Origin: Nannochloropsis oceanica
Lineage: Eukaryota > Sar > Eustigmatophyceae > Eustigmatales > Monodopsidaceae
Reading direction: 5' to 3'
Length of the DNA stretch: 64,000 nucleotides
Assembly (NCBI GenBank): GCA_004519485.1
Contig: CP038128.1
Coordinates: 1,319,001 to 1,383,000, forward strand
The translations under genes and the position numbers were made by a program. The notes under the pieces were generated by a model that worked only from the letters and a program-made list of their open reading frames with translations, was not told where the DNA came from and made no database searches. Below, one piece after another: positions 42,791 through 53,135 of this stretch (its first letter is position 1; every line of letters starts with the position of its first letter).

Positions 42791-43356
42791 ATGCAGCATC
42801 GGTGCATCCTCCGCCCTCCCACGGCATTCCAACGCATCAAGGCCTTCCTCAGCACCAGCACCAGCCAATCAACACCCCCAACCCCACCGAAAAAGGTGCC
42901 GCGTCTGTCCCCGCAAGCCGTGAAGGTAGCCTTGACCATGGACTTGCCTGGCTGGGCGGATGTGAAGGGACGCGATGCCTTGGAAAAGACGTACCTCTTT
43001 AAAGACTTCGGGGAGGTAAGAACAGGAGGGAGGGGTTCAAGATGGATTGTGGACGTTCGAATGGAGTAAGAGGATTTGGTTTATACAGGAACCGATCTCT
43101 GACTTACTCTGACACCCTCGCCATCCTTCCTTCTTCCTCCTTTCCTCCCTCACCTTCGATCCAGGCCTGGGGCTTCATGTCCCGCGCGGCCCTCTTGGCG
43201 GAAAAGCACGACCACCACCCGGAATGGTTCAACGTCTACAACAAAGTGCATGTGGTCTTAACCACACATGATGCTGGGGGGGTCAGTCAGAAGGACGTTG
43301 CGATGGGTAAAGCCATGGATGCTCTGGTAGTTGAGAAGCCGCGCTCGAGCTCCTAG
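42791..43356 (+). CDS. Pterin-4a-carbinolamine dehydratase, mitochondrial-type
   Basis: Exons 42791-43015 and 43165-43356 (GTAAGA donor, CGATCCAG acceptor, phase 0), 138 aa. The N-terminal 28 residues ([20 protein letters not shown] then STSTS) look like a mitochondrial presequence. The core contains [40 protein letters not shown] then QKDV, the family active-site pattern with the paired His. It dehydrates 4a-hydroxytetrahydrobiopterin to recycle the cofactor of aromatic amino-acid hydroxylases; the fold can also act as a transcriptional cofactor (DCoH). AATAAA at about 43405 lies roughly 50 nt after the stop. Confidence 0.94.
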
Positions 43357-43606
43357 AGAGTTGAGTAGAGAGTAGTGCCTATGTGCATATGCAGAGTGAA
43401 GAGACAATAAAATTATTGTGAATAGAATCGAAGGCAAGCAGAAAAGAAGAAAAAAGAAAAGAAGGAGGACAAACCCAGAAAAAAATAAGAAGCTGGAGAA
43501 GAAGGGTTATAGTGACTTATCTCACCACTTCACTACAGTGTAAGACGCAGTGCTTTGACTTGTTTTCTTTACCTGCTCCTTTCCCACTCCTGCCCCCCCC
43601 TCACCC

Positions 43607-44756
43607 TCAACAACACGACCAATATACGTTCCGATACGGATAGCGACACACGTCCCTAGACCTTTCCCCCCCCCACTCCTCTTCCTCCTCTTTTTTCGCC
43701 CACACCGCAGGCCGCCACTCCTTCCCCATCAAGCTCGACCATATCCCATCCCTCACACAACAGAAGGACACAACATTCATGCACAAGCCCTCACTGAATG
43801 GAAGGTCAAATACATCACCGTCCCCTCCCTCTCCCCTTCCTCCTCCTCCTCCCTCCTCCTCTCCTCCATGTCTTCGTAGATACACAATTCTCTCAGGCCC
43901 TTTGGTAAATTCGTAGGACGTGAGGGAGGAGACAGCAAGGAAGATGTGAAGGACGAGAAGGAGGAAGGCTATGCCGTACAAGCACCAGAGGAGGAGGGAG
44001 AGGGAGAGGGGGAGGAGGTTGGCAAGGACGTAGTCGACCAAGTCAGGGCTTCCTCTAGGAGGGGAGGAAGGGGGGAAAGAGAGAGAGGGGAGAAATGAGA
44101 TGAATCGGCTCCCATCGCGTCCATTAAGGGAGGTTCCCAACGTTTCCCTCCCTCCCTCCCTCCCGCCCGCCCGCCCGCCCGCCCGCCCTCTCCCTGTACC
44201 TGCGTGCGAAGCCCGTCCCGACGACTTGCAAAGCCGAGTAACACGCCGTGTTCTGCGCCATGAGGAAGAGAAGGAAACGGCAATGGTTCCGCTCTCCCAC
44301 GCACGTAGCGAGGAAGTGGCAGTGGTGGTCGAAAGTATGGACACAGCGGTTGCAGTGCGTGCAGTGGTGAGCACGCAAAGGCTGGTATAGATGAGGAAGA
44401 GGAGAGACAGAGGGAGGTATGAAGTAAATAATAACAGAAGTAGCATTCCTCTTGTTGTTGTGTGTTGTTGTACCCTCAACCCTCGCTCCCTCCTTTCCAC
44501 ATTCATCAACTACCTTCTTCATCCCACACTGCTTGCACCAGCCGTCTGGAGTGGTCGACATCCGCCCTGCTCTCCTCCTACCTCTCCTCAAATCGGGATG
44601 GTTCCAATCGGCGCTATAACTTGAATCAGCTGTTGGTACTGCACCTTGGTGCTGCTGCTGCTGCAGCTGCTGGAGCTCTCCCTGTTGCTGCTCCTCTCCC
44701 TCCTTCTCCTCCTTCTCCTCTTCCTCCTCCCCCTCCTCCTCCTCCCTCTCCTCCTC

Positions 44757-44799
<43 letters not shown>

Positions 44800-45384
44800 A
44801 GGGGTCTATGTTTGCGCTGCCTCCAATACCGAGGCCCCCGCAACAACACTTGATCATCTCCTTCCTCCTCTTTATTACCCTTCTCCTGACCAACTTCCCA
44901 CATTTCAATCTCTCCTCCCTCCAACAAACGCAATCTCCCGTCCTCATCCTCCCTCCCTTCCGATGCCTCCTCTCGAGCCACGTATCCCGGACTACTCGCC
45001 TGTAACACCAAAAACAAAATGACTGTCGTCCCGACCGATACGGCAAAAAAGCCCCACAAATCTTTTCGTTCATGTAAATAGGTGCGGTCCGGAACCAGGG
45101 CCAATAGCACCGTGACGACGAGATTTGATGCCAGGTAGGTAGCGCACGCTTTGTTCCGCTTTTGTGTGGCAATGGGGAGGGATGGAGGGTGTGAGGGTGG
45201 GTCGGTGAACGGCTTCTTTGGCACTGCCTCTTTATAAAGATTAAAAATAATAATAAGACCGCATCTTTCCTTTGCCTAATCTCAATTTACTTACTTCGCG
45301 TCGTTGGGACGTTCGGGAGCGCGGCAGAGGCTTGGGTTTTTGTCGAGGCCAAGGTATGCCATTTTGTTCTGCTTCTGCCGACAT
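43607..45384 (-). CDS. DHHC-type palmitoyltransferase
   Basis: Four exons: 45295-45384, 44514-45227, 44200-44381, 43607-44054, in frame, about 477 aa from ATG 45384 (the frame upstream begins with TTG). Helices 1-2: [18 protein letters not shown] and [21 protein letters not shown] Gln/Glu-rich loop (poly-Q coded by CTG/CAG) precedes the cysteine-rich domain: [30 protein letters not shown] and [19 protein letters not shown] is intact, so S-acylation activity is expected. Helices 3-4 ([20 protein letters not shown] and on) end in TSYEF, the TTxE-like motif. Likely a Golgi or plasma-membrane enzyme. The 5' splice choice of exon 2 (acceptor AAAGAG) is the least certain junction. Confidence 0.92.
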
Positions 45385-45701
45385 TACCTCCACAAGCGAA
45401 TCGTGCTCCTCCTCTAGCTTTCCCTTCTTCTTATCGTCGTCGTTGACGCGTCGCAATTCAGTGCCCCTGCTTGAATGTTATGTGTGTGGGTGATGGTGGA
45501 TAGTGGGGTCACGAAAATGGTTTGAAGAATTGGGACGACTCGGCGATCGAGTTGATGTGTCCAATTCATCTCGACCGTGCCTGACCTCACGGTTTTGCAC
45601 GCCATGTCTTCACAAGGTTTTGGTCCTTTTGTATCAAAAAATCACAGCACCAGTTTGAGTGTATCAATAACGAGCATGTGACAACCTCCCCACCCTCAAT
45701 C
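45385..45701. promoter_or_regulatory. Divergent promoter region of the DHHC and membrane-protein genes
   Basis: 317 bp between head-to-head starts. Core elements not resolved. Confidence 0.35.
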
Positions 45702-46825
45702 ATGTCTGGATGCTCTTCTGACCCCAAATGGATCGTGTCCATACCTCCCACCATTACGCCCACACGCTTAGGGCCCCTTCGACTGATCATGCCACAATTG
45801 TGTAGGCCGGTTAAGGCCGAGGCCTCCTCCAGTGTCTCGACAGAGTTGTTCAGCAGCAGAAGCACCAGCCAGTATAGTAGCACCACCACCACCACCAATC
45901 CCCCTCCTAGCGGCATCACGTTTGCGGCATTGACCCCGCTAATAAGCTTTTCAATTTTACTAGGCGTCGTGATGGATGACGTAATCATCGATTTTTGCGA
46001 GAATGCCGGTACGGAGCCTCTGGGATGGGGCATGAGTGGGGTTTACCCTCTTCTAGATGTATACCCCCCCCCCTCCTTTGTATCTATGACGACAAACGCT
46101 GACCATTTCGTCTAATTCTTTCCATTACCTCTATTCTTTACCTTTCTCCTCTCCTCTCAGAATGGAAGAAGGCCTATCTTGCCGCACATCGGACGGCAAC
46201 TCTGCCGACTAGCGCCTTTGTTCCTCTTGCTTGTGTCTTGGGATTTGGTGGATTCGTGTACAATATTTATGTGAACAACTTGAGCAGCAGCCGCAGTGGC
46301 TGCAAGATCCACAGTAGTGAAGGTAGTAGTATCAATGCATCTGGATGTACCAGTGAGGAGAAGGTGATAACCACCATGGATGGCAAGAACAAGAGGCGAT
46401 GCAGCAGTAGACGGAAACCCAGCAGCAACACTAGCACCAAGAATGCCGTTATCTACACTGATAGCACATCCCTGCATACTCCCATCTCTCCTTCAATCCA
46501 TGTCCCTCTTTCCAACACTCGCCAATGCAGTAGCCCTTCCCCTCTTCTCGACTGGCGCATCCTTATTAGCACCGGTCTTGGACTCTTAATGTACGTACTC
46601 TTCGTCCACTTTCTCATCCCCAGCCAAGACTTCATCGCCGGCGTCGTAGTGTCTGACAAGTCGCGTCTACGGAGCGCTGGACAGGTACAAGAGGCTTTAA
46701 GGCTTGTGAAGGGAGGGCATCTGCTGTTGTTCGGTGCATTGACTGGAATGGTTGCCTTGCAGGTCTCATCGCTAGGCCACGGCGGGCTAAGTAAATGGAG
46801 GAATCGACAGGTAGAGAATGAATAG
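45702..46825 (+). CDS. Predicted four-helix membrane protein, family unknown
   Basis: Exons 45702-46035 and 46161-46825; donor GTGGGG and acceptor CTCTCAG join as GWGM-K-WKKAYLAAHR in frame, 332 aa. Predicted membrane segments: ITFAALTPLISFSILLGVVM, FVPLACVLGFGGFVYNIYV, ILISTGLGLLMYVLFVHFLI, and HLLLFGALTGMVALQV. A Ser/Thr/Lys-rich hydrophilic loop of about 90 residues separates helices 2 and 3. The start is ATG 45702 because the frame upstream opens at GTG. No family recognised; topology alone gives no function. Confidence 0.72.
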
Positions 46826-47491
46826 GATAGATTGTAGGCGAGAGAGGTAGGGCTATAGAAGTTTTGTGTACAGGGCCTCAATTTGAAATGAAGGGGTGTG
46901 ACATTGACCAATGCAGCAAAGCCTTAGTGAAAGGTTACAAGACGGAAATCGACATGAATATGTATGTAGTAAGGTAAATATGGCCAAAGAAAAACAGGGC
47001 AGTGACATCGCATCAACAGATCATGCTGCTGATTGTGAACTTTTGTTTTTAATGTGTAATGCGTAATCGAATGAAGAAGGTTGGATCGTAGTCAAGCCTT
47101 CCCGTGCTGCAAGGTCTGCTGGCGCCATGCTAGCTATGGTTCTGTACGTGGAGGCACAACTCCAATTCCCCTATGAAGCGGTGTGGAAGTAAAGTTTGTG
47201 GCTACTTGAACCTACCATATTCCCTCCGTCCTCCCAGGTCCACTCGGTCCAAAAGAATGTTCTCGGAGTCGACGTGTAGCGCGGATACGTGCCGTGGAAT
47301 GCAAGCCCGACGGGGAGGTGGCCCCACCAAATGCAACGTATCTGTCTTGCCTCCTTCTTTCCGCTCCAATCGCACACCATTACATCCACAATTCACGCCC
47401 TCCACCCATAGCTGGCACAGGGAACACTGAAGCTGGAGCCTTGAAGGTGCAAGGACACGCTTAGAAACGACCTAGCTTCGGATAGGACCTC
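46826..47491. other. Intergenic region, nothing recognised
   Basis: 665 bp between two + strand genes. No coding or structural signal stands out. Confidence 0.5.
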
Positions 47492-48352
47492 ATGCCAACC
47501 CCCAGAATGGTACGGGAACCCAGCGACGGCCGCTTGACCCATCAAGGCGCCGCCTTTCTCTTTCTCATAACCACTACAATGGCTGCAGCAGGCGGTGCAG
47601 CCCTTGTCCTCTTATTGCAGCACCGCGGCACTCTCCCTCCACCTCCACGCCGACAAGCACCACGCTCGCCAAGCAAGGGCAAAGAAGTGCATGCCGCCCA
47701 CGTTGGCAGCCCTAGCAAAAGCAACAGCAATCGGGACACTATGCCTGTGGAAGGGAGCGAGGATATCTTCCCTCCTTTGCCCCCCACCGTGGTGGCTTTG
47801 CTTCACTCCACCCGTGTCTGTCACCTGAGTACTACCAGCTCGGATGGCTTACCGCATTTGTCCCTAATGCGGTTCACTTACCGACAGGAGGAGGAAGTAA
47901 TTATAATGACAACGCGGACCGACACCAAGAAGTATGAGCTGTTGTGTTCGAGCCCCAAGGTTGCTGTCTTGGTACATGATTTCCCGTCGTTACGGAAGGA
48001 GGAGGAAGAGGAGGAAGAGGAGGTGGGAGGGAGTAAGGGAGGGGGGGAGGGAGGGTCGACGGTCCAGGACGTAGATGACGGAGCAGGAGAAGGGCACACA
48101 TACGCGATAACTTTAAATGGCGTGGCACATGTGCAAAAGGGAGAGGAGGCAGAGAGGTTTCGGGCGCTGCACTTGGTGAATAATATTGCTTACAGGCAGT
48201 TCATCGAGGGGGAAAAGATCGCTGTGTTTACGGTGCATGTGATGAGTGCACGAATATGCAATGTGAAAGACCGCGTGACGTACTGGGATAAGCATACGGC
48301 GGTCAAGGCAGCGAAGGAGCAGGAGATGAAGAAGGAAGCCGAAACGGTGTGA
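47492..48352 (+). CDS. Pyridoxamine-5'-phosphate-oxidase-like FMN-binding protein
   Basis: Single exon, 286 aa. A hydrophobic N-terminal segment (AAFLFLITTTMAAAGGAALV) could be a signal anchor or part of a targeting peptide. The split-barrel region: LLHSTRVCHLSTTSSDGLPH, LMRFTYRQEEEVIIMTTRTD, TKKYELLCSSPKVAVLVHDF, then an acidic/Gly insertion, TYAITLNGVAHVQKGEEAER, and AVFTVHVMSARICNVKDRV. This resembles PNPOx-like flavin reductase or general-stress FMN proteins. True pyridoxamine phosphate oxidase has further C-terminal Arg/Trp motifs that I do not see, so a related oxidoreductase is more likely. Confidence 0.75.
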   Translation: MPTPRMVREPSDGRLTHQGAAFLFLITTTMAAAGGAALVLLLQHRGTLPPPPRRQAPRSPSKGKEVHAAHVGSPSKSNSNRDTMPVEGSEDIFPPLPPTVVALLHSTRVCHLSTTSSDGLPHLSLMRFTYRQEEEVIIMTTRTDTKKYELLCSSPKVAVLVHDFPSLRKEEEEEEEEVGGSKGGGEGGSTVQDVDDGAGEGHTYAITLNGVAHVQKGEEAERFRALHLVNNIAYRQFIEGEKIAVFTVHVMSARICNVKDRVTYWDKHTAVKAAKEQEMKKEAETV

Positions 48353-48660
48353 GGGGAGGAGAGGGGAGAAAGAGACGGAAGTTGTAAAAGGTGTAGAGAG
48401 AAGAGGAGAGGAAGAAAAGAAGGATTCCGAAAAGGTGTAGGAGGGCGATGACCAGCATCAAACAATGCATGTGCGAAGAAATGGGTAAATTTTTAAAAAT
48501 AGGTCGGAGTCGGTGAGTTGTTACAAAAGCGACAAGAGAGCGAAGCTAAGAGGGAAGGAAAAGGAATAATAACACGAAGAAAAAGAAGAGCAGAATGACC
48601 TCAGAGGCCACTTACAACTCCTTTGCAATTGATTGGAATGTCCCTTCGGTCACATGACTG
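48353..48660. other. Convergent 3' flanks of the PNPOx-like and GT1-like genes
   Basis: About 300 bp, purine-rich; no gene. Confidence 0.5.
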
Positions 48661-50532
48661 TCATTCCTCCTCCCCCTCCTCCTCCTCCTCCTCCTCCTCC
48701 TCCTCCTCCTCCTTTCTCCTCTTCTTTCTCCTCCTGCTCATCTCTTCCATCAACACCTCCACTGCCCTTCCCACCCCATCCTCCTCCCTCAACCACCCTG
48801 CATACCGCCTTATCGTCTTCAGACAGATCTCCCTCCCTCGCTCCAATCCCTTCAACGCCTGGTACACCGCTTCCTCTATCCCTCCGTCCTGCTCTCCCTC
48901 CCTCCCCATCACTGCCCCTATGCCCAGATAGGCGACACGTTCCCCCCAAACACGCTGCTCCTCCGTACATGGCAGCACCAGTTGAGGAACCCCCCTCCCT
49001 CCTCCTTCTCCTCCCTCGCCTCCTCCTTCGCCTCCTCCTCCTCCTCCTCCTTCTCCTCCTTCCTCTTTTCCTCCTCCTCCTCCTCCTCCACCTCCTCTTG
49101 CGCCTATGCACGCCATCGTTGAGCCCAACCCTCCGTGATGCAGCACGAGGTGACAACGAGGAAAAAGCCAGGAGTGAGGAACGTATTCTTCAACTGGAAG
49201 ACGCAGAATATCATCGCACGTCAGCTTCTGCTGCTGCTGCTGCTGCTGCCGCTGCTGCTGCTCATCAACCCCCCATTCCTCGTCTTTCTCCAACGCCACC
49301 TCCGCCCCCAGTGAAGAGGAGGGAGGGAAGTGCAGCAACAGCAAACGAAAGCCCCCGCTGCCATATCCTGTCCTCTTCTCCCCTTTCTCAGGGTTGTCAG
49401 GTGATCCTCCCCCCCTCCCTCCCTCTCTCCCTCCTCCTCCTCCCCCTCCAGGGAAAGCGCGTCGCAGCGCCTCCACCACACCCTCAATCAATCCCTCCCA
49501 TTCACTCCGTGTCCGAAGTCCAACCTCCACGCACGACCCCATGTCCAGACAGATCAATGGGGGACGGGGAAGGGAGGCAGGAAGCACTGGTAGTGCCATT
49601 GCTCCCTCTTTTCCTTCTCCTTCTCCTCCTTTACGTGCCAGCGCACATGTCGTCGCCTCTGTGTCCTCCTTCCCTTCCTCGCCTTCCACAAACCGCTGCA
49701 GAGCCTCCGAAGGCATCCATTTCTCCTTCCATTCCTCCTTCCCCTCCCTCACGTCCTCCTCCTCCCACCTCCAGGCGCCACAGAAAACGGCCGCCTTTGG
49801 CCAGTAGCCGGGTTTGGGGAAGAAGAATTCACTGACACCGTACAGGAGGGGCGTGCCACCCGTCAGGGCTAGACGAGCAGTGAGTGAGAGGGAAGAGGAG
49901 GAGGAAGAGGAGGAGGAGGAGGGCTGGAAGGACGGCGAGGAGATGCAGGGACACAGGCCGTGCCGCTCTCGAAAGGTGTGATAGACAGGCAGGAAGAGGC
50001 TGAGCATCCAGTGCGTCATTTCCTTGAATCTCTCTTCGCTTTCCTCTACCCTTAGCATCATCTTGAATAAATTTGCGCCCAACATGGACCTGACATATGC
50101 GAGGGAGGGCTCGGGCGAGGGAGGGGCGAGGGAGGGGTGGAGGAGGACGTAGGAAGGGATAGAGAGGAGCTCGGCGAGGTGAATGCCAAACTTGGCGACG
50201 AGATTAAAAGCGAGGAGGGCAATAGGGGTGTGAATGCGACAGGCGGCGAGGCAGGCGTCGAGTTCGTGTTGAACGTGGGAGGGGCCGGCGTTTGGTAGGG
50301 GTAAGGGCGGTGTGGGGATGCCTCGGAGGACGAGGCGGAGGGGGGAAAGAGGATTGGAAGATTGGTGGAGGAGCGCATGGAGACGGGACAGGTATTGAGC
50401 GTGGGTGACGACGACCACATCGAGCTGGTCATGATCCTGCTGCGCGATACGCCGGGCTATGGCAAGGAGCGGCAAGAGGTCCCCTAGGGAGCCAAGGGCA
50501 AGGAAGACGATGCTGTTTGAAGTGGACGCCAT
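48661..50532 (-). CDS. GT1-like (sterol/UDP) glycosyltransferase
   Basis: Single exon, 623 aa from ATG 50532 (MASTSNSIVFLALGSLGDLL); the frame continues upstream to a GTG, and another ATG lies at 50607. The N-terminal GT-B half shows SIVFLALGSLGDLLPLLAIA as in sterol 3-beta-glucosyltransferases and rhamnosyltransferases (GSxGDVxP). The C-terminal half carries the donor-site region PHSWLFPRCHLVLHHGGLGS then TMACIGARGG, followed by GVPQLVLPCTEEQRVWGERV. These fit UDP-sugar transferases acting on lipids or sterols. The acceptor is unknown. Gly/Glu-rich inserts are coded by GGGA-type repeats, and the C-terminus is a poly-Glu tail. Confidence 0.85.
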   Translation of the reverse strand: MASTSNSIVFLALGSLGDLLPLLAIARRIAQQDHDQLDVVVVTHAQYLSRLHALLHQSSNPLSPLRLVLRGIPTPPLPLPNAGPSHVQHELDACLAACRIHTPIALLAFNLVAKFGIHLAELLSIPSYVLLHPSLAPPSPEPSLAYVRSMLGANLFKMMLRVEESEERFKEMTHWMLSLFLPVYHTFRERHGLCPCISSPSFQPSSSSSSSSSSLSLTARLALTGGTPLLYGVSEFFFPKPGYWPKAAVFCGAWRWEEEDVREGKEEWKEKWMPSEALQRFVEGEEGKEDTEATTCALARKGGEGEGKEGAMALPVLPASLPRPPLICLDMGSCVEVGLRTRSEWEGLIEGVVEALRRAFPGGGGGGGREGGRGGGSPDNPEKGEKRTGYGSGGFRLLLLHFPPSSSLGAEVALEKDEEWGVDEQQQRQQQQQQQKLTCDDILRLPVEEYVPHSWLFPRCHLVLHHGGLGSTMACIGARGGGGGGGGGKEEGGEGGGGGGGEGGGEGGEGGGRGVPQLVLPCTEEQRVWGERVAYLGIGAVMGREGEQDGGIEEAVYQALKGLERGREICLKTIRRYAGWLREEDGVGRAVEVLMEEMSRRRKKRRKEEEEEEEEEEEEGEEE

Positions 50533-50782
50533 CAAGTTCAAGGGTCCACCACATGGCAGACCGACAAAGGCAACGGCCCTGGCCCCTGTAGATGTACATA
50601 GTGGCATGTAAAAAGAACAATGGTTGTGCGGTAGGAAGGCGCGGGAGACCTGCACGCATCAAGAGGCAAAGAAAAACCTCCTGTGCACGTATTTCCACAC
50701 CCTTCCACCCTTCCACCCACACGCTCCCCCCGAACTCACACACCATCCTTCCTTTTTCCCTTTCAACAGAAACAAAACGAAC
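50533..50782. promoter_or_regulatory. Short divergent promoter between the GT1-like gene and YqeY
   Basis: 250 bp between head-to-head ATGs. It must contain both promoters and both 5' UTRs. Confidence 0.4.
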
Positions 50783-51361
50783 ATGAAACTCCTACTTCCG
50801 GTCCTCGTCATCTTCGCCTTGGCCAGCACTTCCACGGCCTTTCTCCTCCCGTCCTGCCCCATCCCTTCCACGTTCAGCTGGAGCAGCAGCAGCAGCAACA
50901 CCCGCCTCGGTGCATCCATCTACGACGACATCAATGCCGCCATGAAGCAAGCTATGAAGGATAAGGCTAAGGAAAAGCTCAGTGCTTTGCGCAACATCAA
51001 ATCTGCCTTTGGAACGGCCCTCAAAGAGGAAGGCGCTGCTGAATCGCTGCCGGACGAGAAGGCCATTGCAATTCTTACCAAGCTTCGCAAACAAAGGCTA
51101 GAGAGCATCGAGATGTTCCAGAAAGGCAATCGTGATGACATGGTACAGGCCGAACAAGCCGAGCTGGCCATCTTGGAGGCATACTTGCCTCAGCTGGCTG
51201 ATGAGGCCACGACGAGGGAGTGGGTCGCTGCTGCCATCGACGAAAGCGGGGCCAAAGCCAAGAGTGACATGGGGAAGGTGATGGGGGTGATGATGAAGAA
51301 GCACAAGGGGAAGACGGACAACAAATTGGTATCGAAGCTGGTGGGGGAGATGCTGGGGTAG
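50783..51361 (+). CDS. GatB/YqeY-domain protein with a bipartite plastid-targeting signal
   Basis: Single exon, 192 aa. Residues 1-20 form a signal peptide (MKLLLPVLVIFALASTSTAF) ending STA-F, like the Ala-Phe cleavage motif of stramenopile plastid proteins; a Ser/Arg-rich transit-like stretch follows. The mature part from about residue 45 is a YqeY domain: MKDKAKEKLSALRNIKSAFG, AIAILTKLRKQRLESIEMFQ, AELAILEAYLPQLADE, and MGKVMGVMMKKHKGKTDNKL. YqeY proteins resemble the tRNA-binding tail of GatB, the amidotransferase that makes Gln-tRNA(Gln). A stand-alone YqeY may act in organellar translation, but its role is poorly defined. Confidence 0.92.
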   Translation: MKLLLPVLVIFALASTSTAFLLPSCPIPSTFSWSSSSSNTRLGASIYDDINAAMKQAMKDKAKEKLSALRNIKSAFGTALKEEGAAESLPDEKAIAILTKLRKQRLESIEMFQKGNRDDMVQAEQAELAILEAYLPQLADEATTREWVAAAIDESGAKAKSDMGKVMGVMMKKHKGKTDNKLVSKLVGEMLG

Positions 51362-51896
51362 GTGATGTAGGGTAGAAAGGACTAAGAACAAGGGGTGACA
51401 TTTGATGTGCGATTTTGCAAGTAGGAGTCGTAGGTACCATCACGTCTTCTTCTTTTCGTTCTAATCTTTCCTTCCTTTCGCTTGTATCAGGCTTCTTTCC
51501 AAACGGCACCTCTCTTCGTCTCTTTTCTTGGACGGTTGTTACAAATTAACTTACTCGATTCGCGCATTTCACACACTACATCTTTTCAAAAGCCGCCCTC
51601 TCCCTTCCCGTCCCTTCCAGTGCCTCCTGACAACGACAGGCCATGAATCTTGTCGCATCTTCTCATACTCTTCTTTACTCTTATCGTCATGTCATCAGGC
51701 CCCACGTAGGCACAAGGCTGCGCTCACACATTACTGCACGCCCTTCATCTCTTCCCCCGTCCCTCTCTCTCTCCCAATAACTCACCTTCTCTTTCTCCTC
51801 CCGAAGTCCCTTAATCCATACACCCATCTTTTTTCAAAATTAATTGCATTTCCTTTCCTCCCCCCCTCCCCCCCTCCCCCCCTCCCTCACTCCTTC
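51362..51896. other. Convergent 3' flanks of YqeY and the acyltransferase
   Basis: 535 bp, pyrimidine-rich toward the acyltransferase stop. Nothing else seen. Confidence 0.5.
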
Positions 51897-53135
51897 TCAC
51901 CTCACCGTCATCCTCCCCAGCACCCTCGCCCCCAGCGCGTACAACACTGTATACATGACCACTTGTACCCCCATCCACAGCAGTACATCCAATGCCAAAT
52001 CTCTCCATCGGGGCCCTTCCTCCTTCCCCCCCTCCACCATTACCCCTCCCTTTCCCTTGTAGTAATCGTCCAAGAAACGATCCTTCTCTTCAAACCGACG
52101 CGTAAGCCACTGCCGCACCTTATCCTCCTCCTCCCAGGGGATCTCCCGCATATCGAACGTCCGCACATTCAAATGCACATACAGTGGCGTTGGATGATAT
52201 TTGACCAAGTCTATGACATTGAAAGGTGCATTGTACAGGGAGGAAGTTGGGGGGTAGGCAATGGTTATGTCCACTAGTGTCTCCATTCCCTGCCGATGCA
52301 GCGCTTGGCCAGCCTCGAGGAAGGCACCGTGCTTTGGCAGCAGGCAGTGATCGAGCAGGGGAAGGTTGTTAGCTTGGGCGTATTCGTGGGATTTCTGAAG
52401 CATACATTCCCGAAAAACGGCGCCCTCGGGGAAGAGGAAAAACTTCGTCATCCTCCGTTGAAAAAAACGCGAAACGCTCTTGCGGATTGTCTCGAGGTCC
52501 ATCTCTTTCCCGTACCCTAAAACAGGGCATTCTGACATGTAGGCAATCCATCCCAAGGGCATGTTGATGAACCCCCGCCACATTGGCCAACAGGTATCGC
52601 CGTTGACGCTGTTGTGGGCATGCAGCCAAGGGGAGAGGACGAAGGAATCTGCCCACGAGAGGTGGTTGATCATGATCAAGGCACGGGGAAGCTTGCCGGG
52701 GGTGAAAAGGTCGATGTACCGTTGCCATGACGAGGACCAGGAGGAGGAGGAAGAAGAAGGCATGGTCCCCAGGCCAGAAGCTGCTGCAGCGTGCCCTGTG
52801 ACCCGCAGTCGAATGTTGGCCCACTTGAGGAAGATCATAGGGGGGAGCCAGCCGAAGCGAACGCCAAGGATGCGGGTTGCGTGCCATATTGGTGGATACA
52901 TCGGCGCAAACACCACGTACATGACTAGTTCCAAAAATGCGGCCGACCAGAAGTTTAGGAGAATGAGTACCGCGAGGAAGTAGCCTAATAAATCGGCCGA
53001 GATGGATGCCGAGACCTCACGGGTTTTGCTGCCGCCGGCGCCACCATTTACTTTGTCGCTCGACGTGTCCAAGGGTCGGGTCTCGAGCCGCTCACCATTT
53101 CGTTGGGGCGTGGACGGCGTTGTTGGCGTCCCCAT
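51897..53135 (-). CDS. PlsC-type acyltransferase (LPAT-like)
   Basis: Uninterrupted frame; from ATG 53135 the protein is 412 aa. In-frame ATGs at 53306 and 53555 could extend it, but the added sequence looks non-conserved. Hydrophobic helices at the N-terminus (LLGYFLAVLILLNFWSAAFL) and C-terminus (ALDVLLWMGVQVVMYTVLYA) indicate an ER or plastid-envelope membrane enzyme. Motif I INHLSWADSF contains the HX4D catalytic pair; motif III is FLFPEGAVFRE; motif IV-like ITIAYPPTSS. It is expected to acylate lysophosphatidate or another lysophospholipid from acyl-CoA in glycerolipid synthesis. A Ser-rich insertion (PSSSSSSWSSSW) lies just before motif I. Substrate cannot be read from sequence. Confidence 0.9.
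   Translation of the reverse strand: MGTPTTPSTPQRNGERLETRPLDTSSDKVNGGAGGSKTREVSASISADLLGYFLAVLILLNFWSAAFLELVMYVVFAPMYPPIWHATRILGVRFGWLPPMIFLKWANIRLRVTGHAAAASGLGTMPSSSSSSWSSSWQRYIDLFTPGKLPRALIMINHLSWADSFVLSPWLHAHNSVNGDTCWPMWRGFINMPLGWIAYMSECPVLGYGKEMDLETIRKSVSRFFQRRMTKFFLFPEGAVFRECMLQKSHEYAQANNLPLLDHCLLPKHGAFLEAGQALHRQGMETLVDITIAYPPTSSLYNAPFNVIDLVKYHPTPLYVHLNVRTFDMREIPWEEEDKVRQWLTRRFEEKDRFLDDYYKGKGGVMVEGGKEEGPRWRDLALDVLLWMGVQVVMYTVLYALGARVLGRMTVR

Noticed and set aside
45300-45356. Alternative DHHC N-terminus starting [12 protein letters not shown]
   Set aside because: Its frame does not join exon 2 at a good acceptor; the frame starting MSAEAEQNG does.
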